A stretch of 64,000 bases of DNA from Collinsella phocaeensis (lineage in GTDB: Bacteria; Actinomycetota; Coriobacteriia; Coriobacteriales; Coriobacteriaceae), in NCBI RefSeq assembly GCF_900119895.1, contig NZ_FQLR01000002.1, positions 62,001-126,000 on the forward strand, in the 5' to 3' direction. The notes under the pieces are model-generated. The model saw only the letters and a program-made list of their open reading frames with translations, was not told the origin of the DNA and ran no database searches. A program made the translations under genes and the position numbers. Below are positions 55,878 to 63,899 of this stretch, one piece after another (positions within the stretch are counted from its first letter, which is position 1; each line of letters opens with the position of its first letter).

Positions 55878-56396
55878 ATGGATATCCACACGGACCGCCT
55901 CGTCCTGCGCCCATGGGACGATGCGGACGCACCCGCCCTGTTCGAACTCGCCCGCGATCCGCGCGTGGGGACGGCGGCGGGCTGGCCTCCGCACACCGCG
56001 GTTGAAGAGAGCCTGGAGATCATTCGCAACGTCCTGCGCGGTCCGGAGCAGTACGCGATCGCGCGCAAGGACGGTACGCTCGTCGGAGCAATCGGCCTGA
56101 TCGGCCACGAACGCTGCAGCTATGTCGAGGCGGAAGATGAGTTCAGCGTGGGCTATTGGATCGGAGCGCCGTTCTGGGGACACGGTTACGCCCCCGAGGC
56201 CCTCCGAGCCCTCATGGAGCACGCGAAACGCGACTTAGCGGCCCGCGCGATCTGGGCGGACCATTTCGAGCAGAACGAAGCTTCCCATCGCGTGATGGAG
56301 AAATGCGGACTCGAATACGTGCGTCGCCAGCCCGCAGCAGAAATGCCCTTCACCGGCGAAAACAGCACGATCGTCATCATGCGCCGGGAGCTTTAA
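55878..56396 (+). CDS. GNAT family N-acetyltransferase (RimJ/RimL type)
   Basis: 172 residues. Opening TDRLVLRPWDDADAPALFEL, acetyl-CoA loop region in FSVGYWIGAPFWGHGYAPEA (R/Q-x-x-G-x-G/A variant GHGYAPEA) and NEASHRVMEKCGLEYV. Acceptors in this subfamily include ribosomal proteins, antibiotics and amino acids; none is identifiable here. ATG 55878 follows CGAAAGGAAGCAACC. Confidence 0.9.
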   Translation: MDIHTDRLVLRPWDDADAPALFELARDPRVGTAAGWPPHTAVEESLEIIRNVLRGPEQYAIARKDGTLVGAIGLIGHERCSYVEAEDEFSVGYWIGAPFWGHGYAPEALRALMEHAKRDLAARAIWADHFEQNEASHRVMEKCGLEYVRRQPAAEMPFTGENSTIVIMRREL

Positions 56397-56438
56397 CGCA
56401 AAAAGCGCGAGCCCTGAACCGCCTCCAGTCGCATCACG

Positions 56439-56473
56439 AAAACGCGCGCAGACGTCAACGGCGTCTGCGCGCG
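56439..56473 (-). terminator. Terminator of the 56.5-62 kb operon
   Basis: 12-bp stem CGCGCGCAGACG (56443-56454) / CGTCTGCGCGCG (56462-56473) with a 7-base loop. On the minus strand it is followed by TTTTCG. It lies 42 bases beyond the aldolase stop. Confidence 0.8.
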
Positions 56474-56515
56474 GCGTGTGCATATGATAGAGGAGCGTGT
56501 ATTTCGGCTGCGGGA

Positions 56516-57259
56516 CTAGCCGACGAGCTCCCTGACAATCACCATGAGGTTCTCGACCTCGTCAATCTTCGTGCAGCCGGTCTCCTTATCGATAATGGAG
56601 CTGTACACATGCGGGATGATCTTGGGCACGCCGGCGTCCAGGATGATCTGCATGATCTCGCGGAAGTTCTCGGGCGTGATGCCACCGGTGGGCTCGAGGC
56701 AGAAATCAGCCTCGGCGCAGGCCTGCGCGACGACGCGAAGCTCGTCGGCGCACTTCAGTCCTCCCATGGGGAAGAACTTAATGGAGTTTCCGCCCATCTC
56801 CTTAATCATGGCGATGGCGGTCGCCACGGGGATGTCGGCAGGCTCGGAGCACTCGCGGGACAGCGGGCCGGTGGAGACGCGCACGAGGCCGGGCGTCCCC
56901 GAGGGCGAGATCATGGCATTGATGTGGCAGTCGTCGTTGCCCACGTTGGCGCGCGTCCAGCCCACGGCGCAGAAGGCCTGGTTGAAGTGGTGCGCCTTGA
57001 TCTTCTTGGCCACTTCGGCCACGGCGCGCCACTGGTTGGGGTTGCCGCCGCCCAGGCCGACCGAGAGGTTGCCCTCGAGCACGTCCATGTACTTCTCCAT
57101 GTCCTCGATCGCGCTCGAGACATCCGGGTAGTCGGCGGTCAGGACGCCGACCTCGACGTGCTTCTCGGCGGCCGCGTAGATCTCGCGGGCGTTGTCCAAG
57201 CTTCCCGCCAGGACATTGAGGCACACGCGGTCGTTGTAGTAGTTGATTCCAGTGGCCAT
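56516..57259 (-). CDS. KDGP aldolase family protein (DgaF-like)
   Basis: 247 residues, TIM-barrel aldolase of the EF_0839/DgaF type. The Schiff-base lysine is probably Lys161 in GGNSIKFFPMGG, as in KDPG aldolases. Other conserved blocks are VCLNVLAGSLDNAREIYAAA, GLGGGNPNQW and LEPTGGITPENF. Family members cleave 2-keto-3-deoxygluconate 6-phosphate to pyruvate and glyceraldehyde 3-phosphate. Last gene of the operon, 4 bases after the PLP enzyme, completing its catabolic arm. Confidence 0.88.
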   Translation of the reverse strand: MATGINYYNDRVCLNVLAGSLDNAREIYAAAEKHVEVGVLTADYPDVSSAIEDMEKYMDVLEGNLSVGLGGGNPNQWRAVAEVAKKIKAHHFNQAFCAVGWTRANVGNDDCHINAMISPSGTPGLVRVSTGPLSRECSEPADIPVATAIAMIKEMGGNSIKFFPMGGLKCADELRVVAQACAEADFCLEPTGGITPENFREIMQIILDAGVPKIIPHVYSSIIDKETGCTKIDEVENLMVIVRELVG

Positions 57260-57263
57260 AGTG

Positions 57264-58376
57264 TTATCCCTCCATAATAATCGATTGAAGTTTCTCGACG
57301 ATGAGCTCCTTATCGCCCTCGACGAGCGGACGCGGATCGAAGTCGATCTTGCCGAGGTTCAGGAACTCCGTGCGGGTCCACACGGTCGGATCGCCCGCCA
57401 ACAGCGCGTCGTTGACCTCCGACATCGTCCTGCCGACAACGGCGCCAGCATCGAGCTCCACGCGGCAGCGCCAGATGGCACGCCCCGCCTCGTCCTGAAT
57501 CACCTGGGCCTTCAGGCCCCCGATGGCTCCGATATGGTCGGCAAGCCACGTCGCGGTGTCGAGGTTATGGCGCGCCTGCGCCTCGTGATCGCGCTCGTCG
57601 TACTGGTCGAGCGCTTCGAGCAGGCCCATGATCTGCTCCTTGCCGACCTTCATGGCGCGGCCGATGCCGTGGTACTGCTTGCGGACCGCATCGATGATGT
57701 CCGCGCGGCCGCAGACGAACCCGGACGTCGTCGCCTCGAGCGCCTTCGCGCCGCTGTAGCAGACCAGGTCGGCGCCGAGCGCGATGTACTTGCGGAAATC
57801 CTCCTCCGCGGCGCAGTCCATCATGAACGGAAGGCCATGCTTGTGTGCGATATCGCGCATGGTCTCGATGTCGACCATGCCCTTCTGGACGCAATGGTGG
57901 CTCTTCACGTAGAAGAGAGCGGCCGTCTTGGCAGTGATCGCCTCCTCGATATCGGCCGGCACGACCTCGTTCGCGCAACCGACCTCGACCGGAACGCCTC
58001 CGCCCAGGCGAATCATCGTGGGCATGGGTGCGCCATACTCCACCGAATGGCCCTTCTGGATAACGATCTCGTTAGGCAGGCCCGTCGAATCGGGCAGACG
58101 AGCAACGTCACTCCACCTGCCGCGCGTGACAAGCGCGGCAACCGATAGCGCGATGGCGGCCGATGCGCACGAGGTGGGGCAGGCGTCCTCCGCCCCCGTG
58201 TGCTCGGCGATCAGCTCCCCCGCACGCTTCATAAGGTCGTCGATCACCACGTAGGACTGACCGCCCGCCACAGCCGCCCGAGCGACCCTGTCGCTGATGG
58301 TGGACACGCCGAGCTTCGTCATGCGGCCGCTCGCGTTGATGACGCGGGGCAGGCCGATCTCCGTGTAAACGCTCAT
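57264..58376 (-). CDS. DgaE-family PLP-dependent ammonia-lyase
   Basis: 370 residues, SelA-related fold-type I PLP enzyme. The internal aldimine lysine is Lys211 in DLVCYSGAKALEATTSG, and Asp187 in FMMDCAAEED pairs with the pyridine nitrogen. Characterised DgaE converts D-glucosaminate 6-phosphate to 2-keto-3-deoxygluconate 6-phosphate and ammonia, which feeds the adjacent aldolase. Exact substrate stereochemistry here is inferred. It follows the membrane protein genes after 72 bases and precedes the aldolase gene by 4. Confidence 0.88.
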   Translation of the reverse strand: MSVYTEIGLPRVINASGRMTKLGVSTISDRVARAAVAGGQSYVVIDDLMKRAGELIAEHTGAEDACPTSCASAAIALSVAALVTRGRWSDVARLPDSTGLPNEIVIQKGHSVEYGAPMPTMIRLGGGVPVEVGCANEVVPADIEEAITAKTAALFYVKSHHCVQKGMVDIETMRDIAHKHGLPFMMDCAAEEDFRKYIALGADLVCYSGAKALEATTSGFVCGRADIIDAVRKQYHGIGRAMKVGKEQIMGLLEALDQYDERDHEAQARHNLDTATWLADHIGAIGGLKAQVIQDEAGRAIWRCRVELDAGAVVGRTMSEVNDALLAGDPTVWTRTEFLNLGKIDFDPRPLVEGDKELIVEKLQSIIMEG

Positions 58377-58448
58377 GTTCCCCTCCTTATCGCGCGCCCG
58401 GCAGTATCACCGGGCGCGCAGCGTTCGTTACATGGATGCGAGAATCGT

Positions 58449-59105
58449 CTAGGGGATGAAGATCGCGCCCATGATCATGGCACCCAGGATCGCGCCGCCG
58501 GTCATCTCCTTGCCCCACTTGTAGAAAATGGCGGAGCCGATGATCGCGCCGATGCCTGCGTACACGTTATAGGAGGCGGCGCAGATGACGATCATGGGAG
58601 CGAGATAGCGTCCGGACGCGTTGCCCGCGCCCATCATGATGCCCGTGCCGCCCACGGCGACACCACTCGGGACGAGCTTGCGGATCGCGATGATCACGCC
58701 ACCGATGACGACGCCCACGATGGCACCGAACAGGAGCGCGACGAAGAAGTTGGACAACGGGAAATCCCAGCCCATGGAGAGCAGCAGGCCCGGGATACCG
58801 ATGCCCACGCCGGTCATGAGGGAGCCGCCGATATCGAGAAGACCGACGAGCGGGCCCTCGAGGATGCGCGCAATCAGGAAGCCGGCGGCGAAGCCCGCGG
58901 CGGCGCTATAATCGCCCGTCTCCATGCCACCCTGAAGCATGGCCACAATGGAGACCTCGTTGAAAGCGCCGGTGCCATGGCTGATATACAGATACGTGCC
59001 GGCGAAGATCGAGGCCGCCGCACCCATGACGAGCAGGATGAAAGTCCAATCCTTCATCAGGAGTTCGTTAAGCTTGTCCATGAAGGACAGGTTTTCCTTT
59101 TCCAT
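58449..59105 (-). CDS. DUF4310 integral membrane protein (EF_0833 type)
   Basis: 218 residues, about seven membrane segments after a charged N-terminal 15. Glycine-rich repeats occur in the membrane (GGSLMTGVGIGIPGLLLSMG, GVAVGGTGIMMGAGNASGRY, GGAILGAMIMGA). These match the DUF4310 family, known only from this operon type. With DUF4311 it is presumed to form the channel of an uncharacterised transporter. ATG 59105 follows AGGGGAGTGAACGGA, 16 bases after the DUF4311 stop. Confidence 0.85.
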   Translation of the reverse strand: MEKENLSFMDKLNELLMKDWTFILLVMGAAASIFAGTYLYISHGTGAFNEVSIVAMLQGGMETGDYSAAAGFAAGFLIARILEGPLVGLLDIGGSLMTGVGIGIPGLLLSMGWDFPLSNFFVALLFGAIVGVVIGGVIIAIRKLVPSGVAVGGTGIMMGAGNASGRYLAPMIVICAASYNVYAGIGAIIGSAIFYKWGKEMTGGAILGAMIMGAIFIP

Positions 59106-59121
59106 TCCGTTCACTCCCCTC

Positions 59122-59847
59122 TTAAGCCGCGGCAACGAAGAACTGATCGAAGAACCCGCGGAAATACGCAATGGCCACGAACATGATGACGACGACCGCG
59201 ATCAGGATACGCACGACGTTGGACTTGTAGCCGTTCTCCTCGGCGGACTTGCCGACCAGGATGCCGAGCACGAGGCCGGGCAGCGCGTTACCGGTGACCA
59301 ACGCGGAAACGCCGCCGAGGACCGTCGCCCACATGCCGCACATCTTGCCGCCGTCGATCGCCGCCAGCCAGAAGATGGCAGGCATGACGGGATTGATGAG
59401 ATAGGTGGTCGCGGGCACCAGGACCTCGGAAGCGATCGTGGAGAGCTTCTCGGGGATAACCGCGGACAGGGTGTTCAGGAACGCAACCACGACGGCACCC
59501 ACACCCGCTCCGGCGAAGAGCATCTTCGCGGGATTCTGCAGGGTTTCCTCGACATTCTTGTTGCCGAACAGCAGGATGCTCGCCGCCCAGTTGGGGACGA
59601 TGCGGTGGAAGACGTCCTGGGTGAGCGCGCCTGCCGCGACGGCGGATGCTGCGGACGAGAACAGGAAGCCCAGGCCGAACGAGAAGTGCGAGATCGGGTC
59701 CCCGCCACAGGCGTTCAGCTCGCCCAGGGTGCGGAACGACCCCATGGCCTGGACCTCGGGGGCGCGGAACATGCGCGCCGCGCCCGCTGCCAGGCAGCCT
59801 CCGCCGACCGCACCGATGATCAGCGAATAGATGAGTACCTCAATCAT
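59122..59847 (-). CDS. DUF4311 integral membrane protein (EF_0832 type)
   Basis: 241 residues with about six to seven hydrophobic segments: MIEVLIYSLIIGAVGGGCLA at the N-terminus, then FSFGLGFLFSSAASAVAAGA, GAGVGAVVVAFLNTL, PVMPAIFWLAAIDGGKMCGM, and a final helix. The ELNACGGDPISHFSFG loop between helices is a plausible substrate-site signature. Found only beside DUF4310, DUF4312 and the SFCGS protein. Begins 4 bases after DUF4312. Confidence 0.85.
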   Translation of the reverse strand: MIEVLIYSLIIGAVGGGCLAAGAARMFRAPEVQAMGSFRTLGELNACGGDPISHFSFGLGFLFSSAASAVAAGALTQDVFHRIVPNWAASILLFGNKNVEETLQNPAKMLFAGAGVGAVVVAFLNTLSAVIPEKLSTIASEVLVPATTYLINPVMPAIFWLAAIDGGKMCGMWATVLGGVSALVTGNALPGLVLGILVGKSAEENGYKSNVVRILIAVVVIMFVAIAYFRGFFDQFFVAAA

Positions 59848-59851
59848 GTGT

Positions 59852-60181
59852 CTATCCCCTTTCGTTGATGTTCAGGTATTTCACATCCACGACGATGCGA
59901 GCCGTCACCTCATAGGTCTTTTTCTGACGAGGCCAGAAGAACAGCATGAAGTGCTCGGTGGTCTCCTCCACATCGACCTGATCGAAATACACGGCTTTCG
60001 CCTCCATGTGGATAATGGGCTGCGAAATCTCCTGGAAGATCTGTTTGCGCATCTTCTGGAACAGCTTTCCCGTGAGATCCTGGAGCGACTCGCCCCGGGC
60101 GCTCACGGTCATGGTGTGCTCCATTTCCTCCAAAAGCTGCACATCCGATCCGTCTGCAGCGACGCGCTTATCGCTACTCAT
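59852..60181 (-). CDS. DUF4312 small soluble protein (EF_0831 type)
   Basis: 109 residues with no membrane helix. The central block TVSARGESLQDLTGKLFQKM then RKQIFQEIS is followed by IIHMEAKAVYFDQV and a C-terminal strand ARIVVDVKYLNI. Members occur only in this operon type. Starts overlap: ATG 60181 lies across the upstream SFCGS stop (ATGAGTAG). Possibly a cytosolic adaptor or coupling subunit of the transporter; no catalytic residue is obvious. Confidence 0.82.
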   Translation of the reverse strand: MSSDKRVAADGSDVQLLEEMEHTMTVSARGESLQDLTGKLFQKMRKQIFQEISQPIIHMEAKAVYFDQVDVEETTEHFMLFFWPRQKKTYEVTARIVVDVKYLNINERG

Positions 60182-60542
60182 CCCCATGCGCCTCGCGGTA
60201 GGCCTGCACGAGACGCTCACCCAGCTCCTCGGTATCCAAAAATCCCAGCCCGACGACCTTGCAACCCTCCTTGACGGCAGTGCATGCCGCATCAACACTG
60301 CGAAGCTCGTAGCGTGCCGGGTAACCGTACTTGGTCTGAGCGGTCAGCGCACCGGCGCCACCGCTACCGCACTGGCTGACGCCCAAATCGGCGCCCATCT
60401 CATTCATGACGTCACCAAGCTTCATATCCGCCGCCATGCCCGGAATCACGTACGCCTTGCCGCCGGCCTTCTCCACACCTCGGGCAATCGCATCACCCTT
60501 GCCCAGCCGGTGTCCGATAACGACGAGTATTTCCTTACTCAT
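60174..60542 (-). CDS. SFCGS-family glycine-rich protein (EF_0830 / DUF2620-like)
   Basis: 122 residues. The small alpha/beta fold opens EILVVIGHRLGKGDAIARGV, then LGVSQCGSGGAGALTAQTKY, the family hallmark S-x-C-G-S-G-G with a single conserved cysteine, and KVVGLGFLDTEELGERLVQA. Size, fold order and the lone Cys in a glycine loop recall PTS IIB components, but no phosphotransfer has been shown. ATG 60542 overlaps the PRD gene by 8 bases. Confidence 0.85.
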   Translation of the reverse strand: MSKEILVVIGHRLGKGDAIARGVEKAGGKAYVIPGMAADMKLGDVMNEMGADLGVSQCGSGGAGALTAQTKYGYPARYELRSVDAACTAVKEGCKVVGLGFLDTEELGERLVQAYREAHGDE

Positions 60543-60906
60543 TGCCCTGATCCCCTTTCTTCGCCATGGCAACATCAAGATGCGTCGCGAGCATTAACAC
60601 CTCGGTCTTGTCGGGCTCCTGACCCGCTTTCTTGAACGCACCGCCCACGAGTTCCTCTGCCATGGAGCGGGCGCGATCGGTCAGCTCCGAGAACAGTCCC
60701 TCGTCCATGGGCGGCACGTACTCGCCCGTTTGGATGCGCTTGAGCAGGCACATCACGTGGTTGGAAAACATCAAGTCGGCGACCTCATCCATCGTCACGC
60801 CCAACGTATCGTAGATGCGTCCAATTGCCTCGTACTCCGCGCAGATAGCCTCATCGACATCGGCGAGGTTCTGGCAGCGCTCCTTAAGCTCGGTCGATGA
60901 CAGCAC
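60535..60906 (-). CDS. PRD-domain protein (EF_0829 type)
   Basis: 123 residues, a single PTS-regulation domain without DNA-binding region. Candidate phosphorylatable histidines are His50 (MFSNHVMCLLKRI) and His109 (LMLATHLDVAMAKK), in the two positions typical of PRDs. Start is GTG 60906, following CAGGGGTGATACGA and overlapping the amidohydrolase by 23 bases. A stand-alone PRD encoded with transport proteins suggests a link to HPr or EI phosphorylation. Confidence 0.83.
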   Translation of the reverse strand: MLSSTELKERCQNLADVDEAICAEYEAIGRIYDTLGVTMDEVADLMFSNHVMCLLKRIQTGEYVPPMDEGLFSELTDRARSMAEELVGGAFKKAGQEPDKTEVLMLATHLDVAMAKKGDQGNE

Positions 60907-62008
60907 TCGTATCACCCCTGCTGTAAATCGTCGTGTGCACGCGCATGCGCCGATCGAGCACCACGCGCTCCCCCATCGCGTCCTCGACGGTCTCGCAGAC
61001 CTCATCGACCGTGACGATGTTGAGGTCGGCGACCATGCCAGGCGCTATTTCGCCCAAGCCAGAGAGTCCGAAGTAGCGCGCGGGCGCACTCGTGCATTTT
61101 GAAATAGCGTCCTCGAAAGGCTCGCCACATGCCATGACTTTAGAGAGCGTCGTGGCCATATCGAAAACCGGGCCGCCCCAGTTCTGCACATGGAGGTCGC
61201 TCGAGATGGAATCGCAGTCGAATCCCGCCGCCATGGCGCGCTGATACGTCTTGAACGCGAAGCTCGCCACACCGTGGCCCACATCGAAGCGGACGCCGCG
61301 CTGGCGACCCCTTACGGCCTGCGCAATGATCGTGCCGTCCTCGTTCAGGATGCCGCCCGGCTTCCCGTGGAAGGCATGCGTGATGATGTCCCCGGTGTCG
61401 AGCAGGTCGATGACCTCGCCAAGCGCCGGAGGATAGTTGCCCACATGGACCATGAGCGGGAGCTTAAGCTCATGAGCGGTCTGAGCCGCCACGGAAATCG
61501 GCGCAAGGCCCTGGTCGCCGACGACGCTCGCACTCGCGCGCGCCTTCAGTCCCACGATGTTGTCCGCATGCGCCCGCGCACACGCCATCGCCGATGCGAC
61601 GTCGACCTTCGCCGGGTCGTCGAGCTCGTGCCCCCGGATAAGGCCCTCGCGCGATATGTTCAAAAGCGTGAACACCTTTGTCTGGGCGGTATCGATATAG
61701 TTGGATCTGAAATCATCATAGGTATCCGATCCGCTGCTGCCCGCGTCCACGATCGTCGTGGCGCCGCGGTCCAGACCCAGGACATCGGGGGACAGACCTA
61801 AAAACGCCTTGGGATAGCAATGGGTGTGGATGTCGATGAACCCGGGCGTGACGTAGCGCCCCTTCGCGTCGATGACCTCCCCCTGAGCCTCCAGGTCGCT
61901 GCCAACCTCCGCAATGCGACCGTCCTTGACAACGATGTCGCCAGCATCGCCGTGCAGCCCGTTGACCGGTGATATCAACCGTCCGTTCTTGATGGTCAGA
62001 GTCTTCAC
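60884..62008 (-). CDS. Amidohydrolase/deacetylase family metallohydrolase (EF_0837 type)
   Basis: 374 residues, dihydroorotase-like superfamily. Metal ligands: His61 and His63 in FIDIHTHCYPK, probable carbamylated Lys155 in IVGLKARASA, His188 (LMVHVG), His211 (ITHAFHG) and Asp in ISSDLHVQNWG. Likely removes an N-acyl or N-carbamoyl group from an amino-sugar acid or amino acid before the PLP enzyme acts. GTG 62008 follows AAGGAGGGCGATTGC. First gene of the operon, divergent from the GntR gene. Confidence 0.88.
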   Translation of the reverse strand: MKTLTIKNGRLISPVNGLHGDAGDIVVKDGRIAEVGSDLEAQGEVIDAKGRYVTPGFIDIHTHCYPKAFLGLSPDVLGLDRGATTIVDAGSSGSDTYDDFRSNYIDTAQTKVFTLLNISREGLIRGHELDDPAKVDVASAMACARAHADNIVGLKARASASVVGDQGLAPISVAAQTAHELKLPLMVHVGNYPPALGEVIDLLDTGDIITHAFHGKPGGILNEDGTIIAQAVRGRQRGVRFDVGHGVASFAFKTYQRAMAAGFDCDSISSDLHVQNWGGPVFDMATTLSKVMACGEPFEDAISKCTSAPARYFGLSGLGEIAPGMVADLNIVTVDEVCETVEDAMGERVVLDRRMRVHTTIYSRGDTSAVIDRA

Positions 62009-62288
62009 GCAATCGCCCTCCTTGTGTTGAGAACCCTGGCTTGCGCCCCTCGCCGACCAGCACGGATCCGATACGCCCGTTCCTCCTTCGTAACCGCGAC
62101 GCTTCATGATCCGTATCAGTACGGTTTGAATATTATCCCGGTATACTTTCAAATGTGTTTCGATTTATATAAACGGTCATAACGAGACGGTAAAAGGCTG
62201 TATGTCGGTTTTATAAGACCCGATTTCACATGCAGGGGTAGAATGATTAGAAGTTTCGAAGCCACACTGTAAGGAGGGGCGGCAGCCG
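62009..62288. promoter_or_regulatory. Divergent promoter region, GntR regulator and catabolic operon
   Basis: 280 bp, AT-rich compared with the genes. It holds TTTGAA...TTCAAA half-sites at about 62125-62153 around a central TATTATCCCGGTATA, a possible GntR/UTRA operator over the operon promoter. A second AT-rich stretch (TTTATATAAACGG) lies near 62164. Boxes could not be fixed with confidence. Confidence 0.45.
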
Positions 62289-63008
62289 GTGTATAAGTAC
62301 GAGGAGATCGCTGAAGATATCGAAAACGCCATCAACGACGGCCTCCTCAAGGCATATGACCAGCTGCCCACCGTCAAGGAGCTCTGCCAGACCTATAACG
62401 TCAGCAAGAGCACGATCACGCAGGTCATAAACGAGCTTTCGAACCGAGGCCTCATCGCGCGCCGCCGCGGGTCGGGCATGTACGTCAAGAGCATCGCCAC
62501 TGAGGCCGACTCCTATTGGAACAAGTACAACCAGATCGTTAACGATGCCGGCGACGACGCTCGAGGTGGCGAAAAGCCCGTGACGATCGAGGTCTACGAC
62601 TTCAACGTCGTACAGCCGGAACCCGCCGTCTGCCGCGCACTCGACCTAGAGAAGAAGAGCTTCACGTACAGCGTCACGCGCGGACGCAAGCAGGCGGGCG
62701 AAACGTTCCTACTCGAGTACATCTTCATCCCGCTCGAGCTGGCGGCGAGATTCAAGTACGAGTACGCGAGCAAGCCTATCCGGACGTTCATCGAGCGCAA
62801 TCTAGGCCTGAAGATAGGAAGCGCCCACAAATCGGTCCGCGCCGTTATGCCCACCACGGAGGAGCGGGCGCGGATGCAGATCGCCTACGGCACACCTCTC
62901 CTGGAGATTGAGCAGATTGGCTTCTTGGCGGACGGTCGGCCGTTCGAGTACATCCTGTCGCACTACCGAGGCGATAAATATGAGTTTCGAACCGTTGACA
63001 GCCTGTAG
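62289..63008 (+). CDS. GntR-family regulator with UTRA domain
   Basis: 239 residues. N-terminal winged helix (YDQLPTVKELCQTYNVSKST, ITQVINELSNRGLIARRRGSG), linker, then a UTRA effector domain (SYSVTRGR-like strand, LLEYIFIPLELAARF, PLLEIEQIGFLADGRPFEYI). UTRA domains bind sugar phosphates or amino-sugar derivatives, matching the adjoining operon. GTG 62289 follows AAGGAGGGGCGGCAGCCG. Probably the repressor of the divergent operon, relieved by a pathway intermediate. Confidence 0.9.
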   Translation: MYKYEEIAEDIENAINDGLLKAYDQLPTVKELCQTYNVSKSTITQVINELSNRGLIARRRGSGMYVKSIATEADSYWNKYNQIVNDAGDDARGGEKPVTIEVYDFNVVQPEPAVCRALDLEKKSFTYSVTRGRKQAGETFLLEYIFIPLELAARFKYEYASKPIRTFIERNLGLKIGSAHKSVRAVMPTTEERARMQIAYGTPLLEIEQIGFLADGRPFEYILSHYRGDKYEFRTVDSL

Positions 63009-63104
63009 AACCTTTTAATCGGCAACGCTCAACGCCCTTTTATCCGACGAAGGGTCAAACCCCCTGGGCCAACCGAGGTCGAAGCAAGGCTACGGACAAC
63101 CGCC

Positions 63105-63899
63105 CTATGCGCGGCCCACACGCATGCCGCGCAGCACGGCTTCGCGAAGGGCGGGTATGCGCGCCTTGTCCATAGGCTCCACGCCCGCAAGGCGATAGGG
63201 TATCCCTAGCTGCTCGTATTTCGAGACCCCCATCACGTGGTAAGGCAAAAGCTCGAGCCCCACCACGTTGCGCCACGGGGCGATCAGACGCCCGAGGGCC
63301 TCGCATTCCTCCTCGCTGTCCGTGATGCCGGGGACGATGACGTGACGAATCACCGTCTTGATGCCGCGGCGCGCCAGCTCGGCGCCGAACGCAAGGATGC
63401 GCTCGGGGTCGCGCCCCGTGAGCTCGCGATGGCCCGCGGGGTCGGAATGCTTGATGTCGAGAAGCACCATGTCCGTCTCGTCGAGGACGGCGGAGAAGCG
63501 CTCGAGGTGCTCCGGGTCATACGCGTACCCGCAGCTGTCGAGACAGGTATGGACGCGCCCGGCAGGGCGCTCGTGCATCGCACGGAACAGGTCGGCGATG
63601 AACTCGGGCTGGAGCAACGGCTCTCCACCGGAAACCGTGATGCCGCCCGAACGATAGAAGGCGCGGTTGCTCTCGAATTCCGAAACGAGGGTCTCGACCG
63701 ATACGAGGCTCCCCGCATCGACGGCCCAGGTGTCGGGGTTGTGGCAGTATGCGCAACGCATGGGGCACCCCTGTGTGAAGACCACGAAGCGGATCCCCGG
63801 CCCATCGACCGTGCCCATGCTCTCGATCGAATGGATGCGGCCGATTGCATAGGCGGAATCCTCCGCGTGCGCGTCCGTCTCGATTACCCTCTGCGCCAT
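63105..63899 (-). CDS. pflA: Pyruvate formate-lyase activating enzyme
   Basis: 264 residues. Radical-SAM enzyme with CX3CX2C cluster motif in TQGCPMRCAYCHNPDTW, GGE motif in ITVSGGEPLLQPEF, and HVIVPGITDSEEE near the C-terminus. It installs the glycyl radical on pyruvate formate-lyase under anaerobic conditions. ATG 63899 follows GAAAGGGCGGCGGC. pflB would be expected just upstream, beyond the window edge. Convergent with the GntR gene. Confidence 0.93.
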   Translation of the reverse strand: MAQRVIETDAHAEDSAYAIGRIHSIESMGTVDGPGIRFVVFTQGCPMRCAYCHNPDTWAVDAGSLVSVETLVSEFESNRAFYRSGGITVSGGEPLLQPEFIADLFRAMHERPAGRVHTCLDSCGYAYDPEHLERFSAVLDETDMVLLDIKHSDPAGHRELTGRDPERILAFGAELARRGIKTVIRHVIVPGITDSEEECEALGRLIAPWRNVVGLELLPYHVMGVSKYEQLGIPYRLAGVEPMDKARIPALREAVLRGMRVGRA

